A stretch of 64,000 bases of DNA from CAZJYI01 sp964550025 (GCA_964550025.1 CAZJYI010000042.1:1-64000), one strand, 5' to 3'. Positions 6,944 to 15,842 are shown, counted from the first letter of the stretch. A program made the numbers and translations. Notes: a model not told the origin generated them from the letters alone.

Positions 6944-8464
6944 ATGGTAAAGCAACCGAACATTCTGCTCATTACGTCCGACCAACAGCATTTCAGCACG
7001 ATGGGCGCGGTCAACGACCGCATCAAGACGCCGGCCCTGGACCGTCTGTGCCGCGAAGGCACGCGTTTCGACCGCGCGTACTGCCCCAACCCGACCTGCA
7101 CGCCCACGCGCGCCAGCATTATCACCGGCATGTACCCGTCGCAGCACGGCGCATGGTCCCTGGGAACGAAGCTATTCGAAGACGTGCCGACGGTCGGCGA
7201 CATGCTGGGAAAGGCCGGCTACCAGACATCACTGGTAGGCAAAGCGCATTTCCAGCCGCTGGCTTCCAGACCGGGAATGGAATCCATCGAGTGTCAACCG
7301 ACGCTGCGGGATCTCGATTTCTGGCGCGGGTTTCACGGCCCCTGGTACGGTTTCGATCACGTCGAGACGGCGCGCATGCACGGCACCGAGTATCACGCCG
7401 GCGGACATTACGCAATCTGGATGGAGGAGAGGGGATTCACGAACTGGCTCGACTATTTCGAGGACTGGCCGCCCAACCAGGAGAAGCAGGCGCGTCTGCG
7501 CGACAACCGACACTGGCCCATTCCCGAAGAGTTCCACTACACGCGCTGGACGGGCGAGCGCACGATCGCGCAGATCGAGCGCGCCCACGCCGACGGCCAG
7601 CCGTTCTTCTGCTGGTCCAGCTTCCACGACCCGCATCCGCCCTACGTGTGCCCCGAGCCGTGGGCCAGCATGTACGACCCGGACGACATGGTTCCGGGAA
7701 CACTGGTGCCGGGCGAACACGACGCCAACCCCGATCACTTCGCCATGTGCTTGGAGGAGAAACCCGACTTCCGTGACAAATGGCCCGAAGACCAATGGAT
7801 TCACGGGGCCCACTCGCACCGGGTCGACCCCGAAGAGCTGAAGAAGAACATGGCCTGCTACTACGGCATGACCAGCTTTATGGACAGCGAGATCGGGAAG
7901 ATCCTCGATCGGCTCGACGAGCTTGGAATGGCCGAAAACACGATCGTGGTGTTCAGCACCGACCACGGGCACTTCCTGGGGCAACACGGCCTGACCGCCA
8001 AGTGCATCCACCACTACGAGGACCTCATCCGCATTCCCTACATCGTCCGTTGGCCGGGAAACGTGCCCGCGGGCGAAGTGAGCCAGGCCATCCAGAACCT
8101 GGTCGACGTGGCGCCGACCTTCGCGGCAGCAGCCGGGCTGGAGATACCCGCTATCATGACCGGTGTGGACCAGCGCGAAGCGTGGGCGGGCGGTGACGTG
8201 GCGAGGACCTACTCGGTGACGGAGAATCACCACGGTCTGAAACACTTCCACATGCGCAGCTACGTTAACAAGCGCTACAAGATCACGGTCTACCGCGACA
8301 TGGTGGACGGCGAGTTGTTCGACCTCGAGGGAGACCCGGACGAACGCCGCAACCTCTGGCGCGACCCGGCCGCGACCGAGTTGAAGGCCGCCCTGCTCCT
8401 GGAATTCATGCAGGCCACGCTCAACGACGAACCCATGCGCATGCCCCGCATCGCGGGGGCATGA
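6944..8464 (+). CDS. Type I sulfatase (formylglycine-dependent)
   Basis: The 506-aa protein has the sulfatase N-terminus (NILLITSDQQ) and the activation motif CTPTRASIITG, with Cys52 as the predicted formylglycine residue after maturation. Further hallmarks are LVGKAHFQP, the metal-site STDHGHFLGQHG near residue 345, and a C-terminal YKITVYRDMVDGELFDLEGDPDERRNLW block typical of the family. It hydrolyses sulfate esters, probably on polysaccharide fragments. No signal peptide precedes the fold, so it is predicted to be cytoplasmic, which implies uptake of small sulfated substrates. ATG 6944 has AAGGGA at 6931-6936. No sulfatase-maturing enzyme is encoded in the window (the SUMF1 domain at 30 kb lacks the catalytic cysteines). 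Confidence 0.92.
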   Translation: MVKQPNILLITSDQQHFSTMGAVNDRIKTPALDRLCREGTRFDRAYCPNPTCTPTRASIITGMYPSQHGAWSLGTKLFEDVPTVGDMLGKAGYQTSLVGKAHFQPLASRPGMESIECQPTLRDLDFWRGFHGPWYGFDHVETARMHGTEYHAGGHYAIWMEERGFTNWLDYFEDWPPNQEKQARLRDNRHWPIPEEFHYTRWTGERTIAQIERAHADGQPFFCWSSFHDPHPPYVCPEPWASMYDPDDMVPGTLVPGEHDANPDHFAMCLEEKPDFRDKWPEDQWIHGAHSHRVDPEELKKNMACYYGMTSFMDSEIGKILDRLDELGMAENTIVVFSTDHGHFLGQHGLTAKCIHHYEDLIRIPYIVRWPGNVPAGEVSQAIQNLVDVAPTFAAAAGLEIPAIMTGVDQREAWAGGDVARTYSVTENHHGLKHFHMRSYVNKRYKITVYRDMVDGELFDLEGDPDERRNLWRDPAATELKAALLLEFMQATLNDEPMRMPRIAGA

Positions 8465-8501
8465 AGTCGCCCGGAGCGAAAGGGATCGGAAAGAGAAACG
8501 G

Positions 8502-9044
8502 CTACTGCCGGGACGAGTTCAACCTTGCTTCGATCCGAGCATACGCCTCTCCCTTCCCCTCCACTTCAGACCAACGCTTGATTTCGACAAGGTCAACGTC
8601 ATTGGCAGCAGCCACGAGGACGGCCTGTTCCAGGCACTCCGTGTCGTTGTCGTGGTAGTACCAGGTGAGCCGATCTTTGACGCAGTCTGTTGGAGAGATG
8701 ATCCGGACCGTCCCTGTAGTGGTCGTGATTTCGTCAATCTGCTTGACTGGTTCCTCGCCGACACCAAGAGGCCCGGGAGGGAACTCCACAAGCAGTTCTG
8801 TATCCGGGTGACGGAAGTAGCGGTTCTCTTCGACAAAGCCCAGAGATTGCATCGCGTCCCGGATGCGGGCGTGTTTCGTGAAACCCGCGTTCACAAAATC
8901 CAAGTCCATGGAAACGTACTTCTCCTGGCTGTAGATCGACACGCAGGAACCGCCCGACAGGACTACACTGATCTTCCGCCTGCGGCACTCGGAAGCCACA
9001 AACGCAGCGAACTCCAATCGCGTCATCTCGGCAACAGGCTTCAC
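8502..9044 (-). CDS. Nucleotidyltransferase-fold protein (AbiEii-like candidate toxin)
   Basis: The 180-aa product has a minimal nucleotidyltransferase signature: LSGGSCVSIYS followed by SMDLDFV (the GGS and DxD pattern) near residues 29-52, and a later CVKDRLTWYYHD segment like those in AbiEii-type and related nucleotidyltransferases. Its start codon overlaps the stop of the upstream winged-helix gene (ATGA, 9041-9044), so the two are coupled. HTH plus nucleotidyltransferase pairs resemble type IV toxin-antitoxin modules of the AbiE kind; other pairs of this sort have unknown roles. The toxin role is inference from the arrangement; the fold call is fairly secure. Confidence 0.68.
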   Translation of the reverse strand: MKPVAEMTRLEFAAFVASECRRRKISVVLSGGSCVSIYSQEKYVSMDLDFVNAGFTKHARIRDAMQSLGFVEENRYFRHPDTELLVEFPPGPLGVGEEPVKQIDEITTTTGTVRIISPTDCVKDRLTWYYHDNDTECLEQAVLVAAANDVDLVEIKRWSEVEGKGEAYARIEARLNSSRQ

Positions 9045-9373
9045 AAGGGCTTTCCCCTTCGTCGAGGCCGGCGCCTGAAGACACGCAGACGTTCCTGCTC
9101 GGATTCCGGGTAGAACGACAGCGCCTTTTCGAGCAGGGCACGCAATTCTCTGGAAAAGGAATACCGTCGGCTGAACCGATACAACCTGGTTCTACCCGCC
9201 TTGCGACTGGCCAACACGCCACCTGACTCCAGCTTGTCCAGTTGCCTCTGAATCCCGTACAGGTCCGTTTCAAAGAACCTGGCAATTTCAGTCGCATACC
9301 CCTCCTCGCGCACGAGAATGAAGAGCAATGCGCGCTCCGCGTTCGTCGACCCAAGTAGAGGTTCGAGCATTGT
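9041..9373 (-). CDS. Winged-helix DNA-binding protein, probable regulator of the nucleotidyltransferase pair
   Basis: The 110-aa product begins MLEPLLGSTNAERALLFILVREEGYATEIARFF, then GIQRQLDKLESGGVLASRKAGRTRLYRFSRRY. This is a compact winged helix with recognition helix near residues 32-48 and wing near 50-64, followed by a basic tail (FRRRPRRRGKPL). It probably represses its own operon. The start is uncertain: 9373 gives the tightest domain fit, while ATG 9397 (MLSEWGWNTM...) is an alternative, and the frame is open further upstream. It overlaps the downstream gene by four bases. A perfect 5-bp-arm palindrome upstream (9437-9451) is a candidate operator. Confidence 0.7.
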   Translation of the reverse strand, partial: TMLEPLLGSTNAERALLFILVREEGYATEIARFFETDLYGIQRQLDKLESGGVLASRKAGRTRLYRFSRRYSFSRELRALLEKALSFYPESEQERLRVFRRRPRRRGKPL

Positions 9374-9436
9374 GTTCCAGCCCCACTCCGACAGCATCAC
9401 CCAAGGCGACCTGCGACCAACTTCCGTGGTTTTATA

Positions 9437-9451
9437 ACCAATACCGTTGGT
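9437..9451. promoter_or_regulatory. Candidate operator of the winged-helix/nucleotidyltransferase operon
   Basis: ACCAATACCGTTGGT is a 15-bp palindrome with perfect 5-bp arms, embedded in the only AT-rich stretch nearby (TTTTATAACCA...TAATATAT), about 65 bases upstream of the winged-helix start. Position and symmetry suit an autoregulatory site. Confidence 0.4.
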
Positions 9452-9662
9452 AATATATCTCCCTGGACAGGGGCTTGCAAGAGTCTTCTTCGAACTGAGA
9501 CGGGCGGAAACGGCAACGGTCGATTCCCCCACAGGTGTTCAAATCCCCCTTGGTGGTCCAGTCCCGCAGTTCCTCCCGATTTAGCTTGCACAGCCATTGC
9601 CACTTGCTACTGTCCGCCCTGTACCCCCTGATCTGGGAACCTCGAAACACGGAGGGAACGTG

Positions 9663-10904
9663 ATGAGCCGGATGATAGGGGAGCTGACCTTCCTTCAGGA
9701 GCTGGCGGGGCGTTTCAAGATTCCCGCGCCGGACTTCGTCGTCGAACCCGTGCCCCAGTCCGAAGTGAAGCGCAAGCTCGAGGAGTGGGGCAGCGGCATC
9801 GTGAAACCGGACGTGCTTTCGGGCAAGCGTGGCAAGGCCGGTGCGGTGCGAACGGTGACGGACTACCACGAGGCAGTCCGACTCCTCAAGCAATGCGCGG
9901 CGACGGAGGTCTCGGGGCAACAGCCGCGCACGGCCTACATGGTGCAAACAGTGCCGGCAGACCTGGAGGTCTTCTCGGCAATAACGTACAGTTCCCGCTT
10001 CCTGGGCCCGTGCCTCACCGTATCGCTCAAGGGCGGCATGGACATCGAGTCCGTTCCCGACGAGGACAAGGTCACCGTGCCGGTCAACGTCTTCCAGGGG
10101 CTCAACGCCTACCAGGCCTCCGAGGCCCTCTCCCAGCTCGGGATGGAGGGCAAGCTCAACTCGCGCCTGGCGCTGTGCCTCGTCAGCCAGTGGGACATGT
10201 TCATCACCACGGGAATGCAGAGTTGCGAGATCAACCCCTGGCGGGTCACGGAGGAAGGCAAAGTCTGCGCCTGCGACTTCAAGGCTACCTTCGACGGGAG
10301 CAACTTCAAATCGCACGACCTCGGATTCGAGTGGCCCGAGTACCCGACCAACGAGACGCCGTTCGAGGAAGAAATGAAAGTCTGGTCGGCATCCAGCCAC
10401 CGCGGGCAGGCGCACGTGTCTGACCTGGGCGGCGGGAGCATTTTGCCCATCCTCTTTGGCGGAGGGGCGAGCACGATCGTCGTCGAGACATTGTCGGAGC
10501 TGGGCGGCGATCCGATGTTCCTGTCCGACTTCGGCGGCAATCCCCCTTACGAGCGCATGAAAGGCACCGCGGAGATCTGCTTCCGCCACAGACTCGCGGA
10601 CGCATCGCTGCTGCTCATCCTCGGGGGCACGGCCAACAACACGCAGATCGACGTGACTTTCGCCGCCATCGCCGACGCGCTGCAGGAGTGGGTCGACGAG
10701 AACGGCACCCTCGCCATACCCTGCGTGATCGGGCGCGGAGGACCGGGCCTCGTACAGGGGTTCGCCACCATGAAGAAGACACTCGAGAACATCGGCATGC
10801 CCTACGTTTTCTACGGCCCGGACACACCCATCACGCTGGTCGCCGCCTACGCGGCCGAACTCTCCAGGTACGGGGCAAACGTCAAGAGGAGGGCAAAGCG
10901 ATGA
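9663..10904 (+). CDS. aclB: ATP-citrate lyase-like small subunit (ATP-grasp plus citrate-binding domains)
   Basis: The 413-aa protein aligns by eye with the N-terminal part of ATP-citrate lyase. It has VKPDVLSGKRGKAGAV (ATP-grasp lysine region, about residue 48), EINPWRVTEEGKVCACDFKATFD (acidic metal-binding strand, about 190), then the citrate-binding domain with FGGGASTIVVETLSELGG (about 263) and RGGPGLVQGFATMKK...FGP-type segments. With its partner it would use ATP and CoA to activate citrate and release acetyl-CoA and oxaloacetate, the key step of the reductive TCA cycle or of cytosolic acetyl-CoA supply. GGAGGG at 9651-9656 supports ATG 9663. The stop overlaps the next start (ATGA). Naming follows the green-sulfur-bacterial scheme, where the smaller subunit is AclB. 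Confidence 0.8.
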   Translation: MSRMIGELTFLQELAGRFKIPAPDFVVEPVPQSEVKRKLEEWGSGIVKPDVLSGKRGKAGAVRTVTDYHEAVRLLKQCAATEVSGQQPRTAYMVQTVPADLEVFSAITYSSRFLGPCLTVSLKGGMDIESVPDEDKVTVPVNVFQGLNAYQASEALSQLGMEGKLNSRLALCLVSQWDMFITTGMQSCEINPWRVTEEGKVCACDFKATFDGSNFKSHDLGFEWPEYPTNETPFEEEMKVWSASSHRGQAHVSDLGGGSILPILFGGGASTIVVETLSELGGDPMFLSDFGGNPPYERMKGTAEICFRHRLADASLLLILGGTANNTQIDVTFAAIADALQEWVDENGTLAIPCVIGRGGPGLVQGFATMKKTLENIGMPYVFYGPDTPITLVAAYAAELSRYGANVKRRAKR

Positions 10905-12976
10905 GGGCCAGGACTCTGAAAGACCTGCTCAAGAAGGGCGATCGCATTGCCGTCTCGAACATCACCGGCCGCGAAGCATCGAAGGTCTCGCTCGTGTCGC
11001 AGGTCTACTGCGGAAACATCGTCGCGGGATGGGCCCTCGGCAAGGGCGGCCAGACGATCGAAGTCCCCGGCGGCCGCGGCATCCAGGTGTTCGGCCAATT
11101 CGAGGATCTCATGGCCAGTCTCCCGGAAGACCGCAAGCCCAACAAGGTCATCGTCTACTCACCGCCCGACGCCGTGTACGGCGACGTCAAGGAAGTGGTC
11201 GAACACGGCAAAGGCCGTGTCGAAACCGTCTTCGTCATCACCGAGCACGTGTCGGTCGAGGTCACGGCCAAGCTGCGCAGGCTGGCCGGTCTGGAGAGGC
11301 TGGACATCATCGGCTGCAACACGCTCGGGATGATCAACGTGCACGAGCACGCGCGTGTGGGGGCCGTAGGAGGGAACGAGCCGGACGAGACCTTCGCCCC
11401 GGGCAGCGCCTGCGTAATCTCCAATTCCGGCAACATGGTCAACACCATCTCCGGCTATCTCAAGTCGGCGGGGCTTGGCGTGTCGTACGGGATATCAACC
11501 GGCAAGGACGTGCTGATCCTGACCCCGCTCAAAGATCTTCTCGCGCTGGCGCACAAGGACCGCCGCACGAAGATGATCGTGCTCTACATCGAGCCGGGCG
11601 GGGTGTACGAGGAGGAGGCCGTCGCCTGGCTGGCGCAGCGCAAGACCACCAAGCCGATCGTGGTCTACGTGGCGGGCCGTTTCGCGGAGGGCAGGACGAT
11701 CTCCCTCGGTCACGCGGGCTCCGTCGTCGAGGGACCCAACACGTCGGCCACGGCCAAGATGAAGCTGTTCGACGAGTTCTTCGGCGTACCGGTGTACGAC
11801 CCCGATTCGACGCGAGGCCTCGCCCGACGGCTGGTGGCCGGAAAACGGGGCATTCGCGTGAAGACGCTGCACGACATTGCCCCCGCCGCGGCAGCCCTCA
11901 TGACCGCGTTGAAGATCAAGAGCGATTTCATTCCACGGCAGCCGTTGACCCTGAAGCCCTGGCTCGCGGGCCTGGGGGCGTTTGCCAAGGGCCTTCCGCG
12001 GGAGCTGGTCCCCCACGCCACGCACGTGCCGGGGACGTACGGCGAACTGCTTCGGCGCTACGTGAAAGAGGGGCTCGGGCGCGCCCCCACGCGGCAGAAC
12101 ATGCGCAACGCGTCCCACGCTTCATCCAACGACGGCACGACCCCGCGCATCTACGGTCGCTCCCTGCTGAAGATGATGGAGAAGGGGACGTTTCCGCGCA
12201 GCGTACTGCAGTACTGGCTGGGCACGCCCATCGAACACGACTTCGAGGTGCGGCTGTTCGAGATGTGCCTGACGGCATCGCTGACCAACGGTCCGGGGAC
12301 CATCTCGGCCCAGGGCGCCAAGCTCTCCGCCGCGGCCGGCAACGAACCCAACACGGCCATGATGGCCACGCTCGGAAGCATCGGCGCGGTGCACGGCGGC
12401 AACGGGAAACGTGCGGCACGGCTCCTGATCGACGTCTTCGGCGGAACCAGGCTGACCAATCCGTACGCGCCCTGCAGCGACCCGGATCTCGACAAGCTGG
12501 CGCAGTGGTATGTGTCGGCGTTCAAGAAGTCCAAGGCCGCGGCCAAGAACGCCGGGGTGGAATACGAGAAGGTCCCCTGCCTGGGGCACCCCGTATTCAA
12601 CACCGAGCCCGTCAACTACGATCCGCGCGAGCGCGTTGTCAGCGCATACATGGAGAAGCACAAGCTCTACAATGCCTTCCTCGACTTCTACCATCGGCTC
12701 TCGCGCGAGCTGATGGCGCAGGGAGCCACGAGCAAGGTCCACGCGGTAAACGTCGACGCCGCCATTGCCTGTGTCTGCATGGGAATCACCTGGCCGCTCC
12801 TGCTCAACAAGAAGATCGCTGTCGAACGGGCCACCGACCTGCCGTTCCTGACGTTCGCCCTGGGGCGCGTCGCCGGGGGCGCGGGCGAGTACCTGGACCA
12901 CCGCGACAACGGGACCCCCATGGACATGCGCGTGCCGGTGTCGGAATGCCGGTTCATCGGGCGAGAGCAGGACTGA
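10901..12976 (+). CDS. aclA: ATP-citrate lyase-like large subunit (CoA-ligase alpha plus citrate-synthase domains), divergent active site
   Basis: The 691-aa protein joins a succinyl-CoA-synthetase-alpha-like half to a citrate-synthase-like half. The phosphohistidine motif is intact (SLGHAGSVV, His271). In the citrate-synthase part, LFEMCLTASLTNGPGTISAQGAKL (about 455-476) aligns with the ATP-citrate lyase segment that normally reads SGAHN; here Gln471 replaces the catalytic His. The second His (CLGHPVF, His563) and the Asp (VNVDAAIA, Asp619) remain, but the Arg that usually follows the second His is Pro. The length exceeds Chlorobium AclA (about 608 aa). It is translationally coupled to the small subunit with AGGAGGG at 10887-10893. 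It could be a divergent ATP-citrate lyase or act on another acid; the family call is firmer than the substrate. Confidence 0.75.
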   Translation: MRARTLKDLLKKGDRIAVSNITGREASKVSLVSQVYCGNIVAGWALGKGGQTIEVPGGRGIQVFGQFEDLMASLPEDRKPNKVIVYSPPDAVYGDVKEVVEHGKGRVETVFVITEHVSVEVTAKLRRLAGLERLDIIGCNTLGMINVHEHARVGAVGGNEPDETFAPGSACVISNSGNMVNTISGYLKSAGLGVSYGISTGKDVLILTPLKDLLALAHKDRRTKMIVLYIEPGGVYEEEAVAWLAQRKTTKPIVVYVAGRFAEGRTISLGHAGSVVEGPNTSATAKMKLFDEFFGVPVYDPDSTRGLARRLVAGKRGIRVKTLHDIAPAAAALMTALKIKSDFIPRQPLTLKPWLAGLGAFAKGLPRELVPHATHVPGTYGELLRRYVKEGLGRAPTRQNMRNASHASSNDGTTPRIYGRSLLKMMEKGTFPRSVLQYWLGTPIEHDFEVRLFEMCLTASLTNGPGTISAQGAKLSAAAGNEPNTAMMATLGSIGAVHGGNGKRAARLLIDVFGGTRLTNPYAPCSDPDLDKLAQWYVSAFKKSKAAAKNAGVEYEKVPCLGHPVFNTEPVNYDPRERVVSAYMEKHKLYNAFLDFYHRLSRELMAQGATSKVHAVNVDAAIACVCMGITWPLLLNKKIAVERATDLPFLTFALGRVAGGAGEYLDHRDNGTPMDMRVPVSECRFIGREQD

Positions 12977-13029
12977 GCGGCGGGCGGAAGACGGGGAATC
13001 CGACTGCCGCATCAGGACACACCGACGAG

Positions 13030-13079
13030 AAGTGTCTCATCTGAACTCACGATCGTGGGTCTCCTGCGAGACACTTTTT
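13030..13079 (+). terminator. Probable intrinsic terminator of the acl-like operon
   Basis: AAGTGTCTC (13030-13038) pairs perfectly with GAGACACTT (13068-13076), followed by TTT. The 29-base loop contains its own palindrome, CACGATCGTG. It starts 53 bases after the aclA-like stop. Confidence 0.62.
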
Positions 13080-13203
13080 GGATCCGGGATTCCACGCTCA
13101 CTGCCCTTCCCCGGGATTTGGCATTGTCTGGGGTTGCGGAATTCGGTATTCGAGGTCCGGTACCAGCACCTTTTTCGAACCACGTCAAACAAGGAGAGTT
13201 CCG

Positions 13204-14508
13204 ATGACAGACTCACCGACGCCTGCCGCTTCTTACCCCAAGGGCGACACGTCCTGGTTCACCGAGAGCCGTTTCGGGATGTTCATCCACTGGGGGCTCT
13301 ACGCCCTGGCGGCGCGCCACGAGTGGGTGAAGCACCGCGAGTGTATCACCGACGAGGACTACCGGAAGTACTTCGATCACTTCTACCCCGACCTGTACGA
13401 ACCGAAGGAGTGGGCGCGCATGGCCCGCGAGGCCGGGATGAAGTACTTCGTCATCACGACCAAGCACCACGAGGGCTTCTGCCTGTGGGATTCCGCGCAC
13501 ACCGACTACAAGGCCACAAACACGCCGTGGGGAAAAGACCTGCTGCGACCCATGGTCGACGCGTTCCGCGAAGAGGGGCTGAAGGTCGGGTTCTACTACT
13601 CCCTCATCGACTGGCACCACCCCGAGTTCCCCGTCGACAGGATTCACCCCCGGCGCGACGACACGGCATTCCGCGAACAGGAAAAGGGGCGCGACATCAC
13701 CAAATACGCGGAGTATCTCCACGACCAGGTGCGTGAGCTGCTGACCACGTTCGCACCGGTCGACATCATGTGGTTCGACTTCTCGTACCCGGGCGAGGAC
13801 GGCAAGGGGCGCGACGACTGGCAGTCCGAGAAGCTCCTGAAGATCGTGCGCGAGCTCGCGCCGAACATCATCATCGACAACCGCCTCGACCTGCCCGGCT
13901 CCGAGGACATCCAGACACCCGAGCAGTACATCCCGCCCGAGGGGCTCAAGGACAAAGACGGCAATCCAGTCGTGTGGGAGGGATGCCAGACGTTCTCCGG
14001 GTCGTGGGGATACCATCGCGACGAGGCGAGCTGGAAGAGCGTGCCGATGCTGGTCCAGATGCTGGTCGAGCACGTCAGCAAGGGCGGCAACCTCCTGCTC
14101 AACGTCGGCCCCACCGCGCGCGGTGAGTTCGACAGCCGTGCCTGCGAACGACTGGCGGGCATGGGCAGATGGATGAAACAACACAGCCGCGCCATCTACG
14201 GCTGCACGTTCGCGCCGGACGGGCTGCAGGCGCCCGCGGATTGCCGCTACACGTACAATCCCGAAGCAAACCGGCTTTACCTGCACTGCTTCGCGTGGCC
14301 GTTCAAGAGCGTCCATCTGCCGGGCCTTGCAGGGCGCGTGCAGTATGCGCAACTCCTCAACGACGCCAGCGAAATTCACTTCCGCGACCAGAACGTCGCC
14401 GTGCATGAAGCGCTCAACGCCAAAACACCGACCAGTGCGCTGACGCTGGAACTGCCGGTACTGAAACCGAACGTGGACGTGCCGGTGGTGGAGTTGATGT
14501 TGAAGTAG
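13204..14508 (+). CDS. GH29 alpha-L-fucosidase
   Basis: The 434-aa enzyme hydrolyses alpha-linked L-fucose. It opens with RFGMFIHWGLYALAARHEWV, contains AGMKYFVITTKHHEGFCLWDS (about 77-100), the nucleophile strand VDIMWFDFSYPG with Asp192, the WEGCQTFSGSWGY segment near 260, and KGGNLLLNVGPTARGEF near 298, all typical of GH29. A C-terminal beta domain follows. AAGGAGAG near 13191 supports ATG 13204. There is no signal peptide, so it probably acts in the cytoplasm on imported fucosylated oligosaccharides, like the neighbouring sulfatase. It converges on the galactokinase/symporter genes, with hairpins between. Confidence 0.9.
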   Translation: MTDSPTPAASYPKGDTSWFTESRFGMFIHWGLYALAARHEWVKHRECITDEDYRKYFDHFYPDLYEPKEWARMAREAGMKYFVITTKHHEGFCLWDSAHTDYKATNTPWGKDLLRPMVDAFREEGLKVGFYYSLIDWHHPEFPVDRIHPRRDDTAFREQEKGRDITKYAEYLHDQVRELLTTFAPVDIMWFDFSYPGEDGKGRDDWQSEKLLKIVRELAPNIIIDNRLDLPGSEDIQTPEQYIPPEGLKDKDGNPVVWEGCQTFSGSWGYHRDEASWKSVPMLVQMLVEHVSKGGNLLLNVGPTARGEFDSRACERLAGMGRWMKQHSRAIYGCTFAPDGLQAPADCRYTYNPEANRLYLHCFAWPFKSVHLPGLAGRVQYAQLLNDASEIHFRDQNVAVHEALNAKTPTSALTLELPVLKPNVDVPVVELMLK

Positions 14509-14528
14509 CTCCCTTCTCCAGAAGGGAG
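14509..14528 (+). terminator. Hairpin directly after the fucosidase stop
   Basis: CTCCCTTCT pairs with AGAAGGGAG around a two-base centre, starting on the base after the TAG stop. There is no T-tract, so it is a terminator or mRNA-stabilising hairpin rather than a classic intrinsic terminator. Confidence 0.4.
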
Positions 14529-14585
14529 ACCCGTTGCGCACCGCTCCGCGGGGGCGCCTCCCGGCAGGAGCCGTGAGGCACTGGT

Positions 14586-14604
14586 CTCCCCGCGGAGCGG
14601 GGAG
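14586..14604. terminator. GC hairpin between convergent fucosidase and galactokinase genes
   Basis: CTCCCCGC and GCGGGGAG pair perfectly around GGA. It sits in the 164-bp gap between convergent stops and could serve either strand; it lacks a T-tract. Confidence 0.4.
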
Positions 14605-14672
14605 CTACTCCGTGCCTCGAGCGTGTCCGCCGTAGCCCCAGCGAAGGCGGGCGGAACGGGTGGTGAAGTCCC

Positions 14673-15842
14673 CTACAGCACCACGCATGCCCCTTCGGAC
14701 GGCTCCACGACGCTGATGTCGCAAGGCTGGCCGTGGGCTTCGGCGTAGGCGGCTGAGAGGGCGGCGCCGACCTTCTCGACGTCATCGGGATGGACCAGCA
14801 CGACGGCGCTGCCGCCGAAACCGCCTCCCGACAGCCGCGCGCCGAGTGCCTCGGGGATATCGCGCGCCGCGGCGACAATGGTGTCCAGTTCCTCGCAGGA
14901 GTTCTCGAAGTAGACGCGGGAACTCTCGTGCGAATCGAACATCAGCTTGCCGAAGTCGTTCAGATGATGCTGCGCGAGCAGTTCACGCCCTTTGAGCACA
15001 CGCTCGTTTTCGCCGATTGGGTGCGCGGCGCGCTTGGCCGTCTGCGGGTCCATCGCGGGCTGATTTTGCTCCCACTCCGCCCACGACACGTCGCGCAGCG
15101 CCGTGACAGGATGGTCCAGAGCCCCCTTGAAGTACTCGGCCGCGGCCTCGCACCTCTCGCGCCGCTCGTTGTACTCGCCGTCCACGAGGGCGTGCTTGGC
15201 GTGCGTGTTGCACATCAGGAAACAGGCGTGCTCGCCCATGGGCACGTTGGCCACCTCGATCGACCTGAAGTCGCTCATGACGAGCTGGTCCGTCTTCCCG
15301 AACAGGCTCGAGATCTGGTCCAGCAGACCGCACTTGACACCAGCGTATTCGTGTTCGGCTTTTTGCCCGATTTTGGCAAGGGCGATCTTGTCGAGCTCGA
15401 TACCGTAGAGCTTCATGAGCCCGAGGCCCGACGTGATCTCGAGCGCGGCCGAACTGGACAGGCCGGCCCCGAGCGGGATATTGCCCAGGAACAGCGCATC
15501 AAACCCGTGCGTGAAGTCGCAGTGGGCTGCCAGTCCCGCCAGGACTCCCTTGACGTAGTTGGACCAGGAGCTCTCGGTCGAGGGCTCGGGCGAGGCCACG
15601 TCAAAGGTCACTTCTTCCATGATGTCGCCGGCAACCAGGCGGCAGGTGCTGTCCTCGCGCGGCGACACGAGGAAGAACGTGCCGAAGTTGATGGCGGCCG
15701 AGAGCACGTAGCCCTCGTTGTAGTCGGTGTGGTTCCCGAGGACCTCGACGCGGCCGGGCGCATAGGCGGCCGTAGTGTGGTCCTTGCCGTAATGGCCTCT
15801 GTAGAGGCCGGCAGCTTTCTCGTACAGGGCTTGGTTGATCAT
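14673..15842 (-). CDS. galK: Galactokinase (GHMP kinase)
   Basis: The 389-aa protein phosphorylates galactose at C1 in the cytoplasm (Leloir pathway). It carries the galactokinase signature GRVEVLGNHTDYNEGYVLSAAI (about residues 30-51), the GHMP ATP-binding loop PLGAGLSSSAALE (about 120-132), KCGLLDQISSLFG with the catalytic Asp near 175, and the C-terminal LSGGGFGGSAVVLV loop (about 345-358). AGGAGAAAGGGA lies upstream of ATG 15842. The symporter stop is only 35 bases upstream on the same strand, so the two are probably co-transcribed, symporter first. A mutarotase gene lies further upstream in the same orientation. Confidence 0.93.
   Translation of the reverse strand: MINQALYEKAAGLYRGHYGKDHTTAAYAPGRVEVLGNHTDYNEGYVLSAAINFGTFFLVSPREDSTCRLVAGDIMEEVTFDVASPEPSTESSWSNYVKGVLAGLAAHCDFTHGFDALFLGNIPLGAGLSSSAALEITSGLGLMKLYGIELDKIALAKIGQKAEHEYAGVKCGLLDQISSLFGKTDQLVMSDFRSIEVANVPMGEHACFLMCNTHAKHALVDGEYNERRERCEAAAEYFKGALDHPVTALRDVSWAEWEQNQPAMDPQTAKRAAHPIGENERVLKGRELLAQHHLNDFGKLMFDSHESSRVYFENSCEELDTIVAAARDIPEALGARLSGGGFGGSAVVLVHPDDVEKVGAALSAAYAEAHGQPCDISVVEPSEGACVVL

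Noticed and set aside
11029..13044. Plus-strand frame of 671 codons inside the acl-like region
   Set aside because: It is the shifted frame of the large subunit, Arg/Gly-rich with no motifs.
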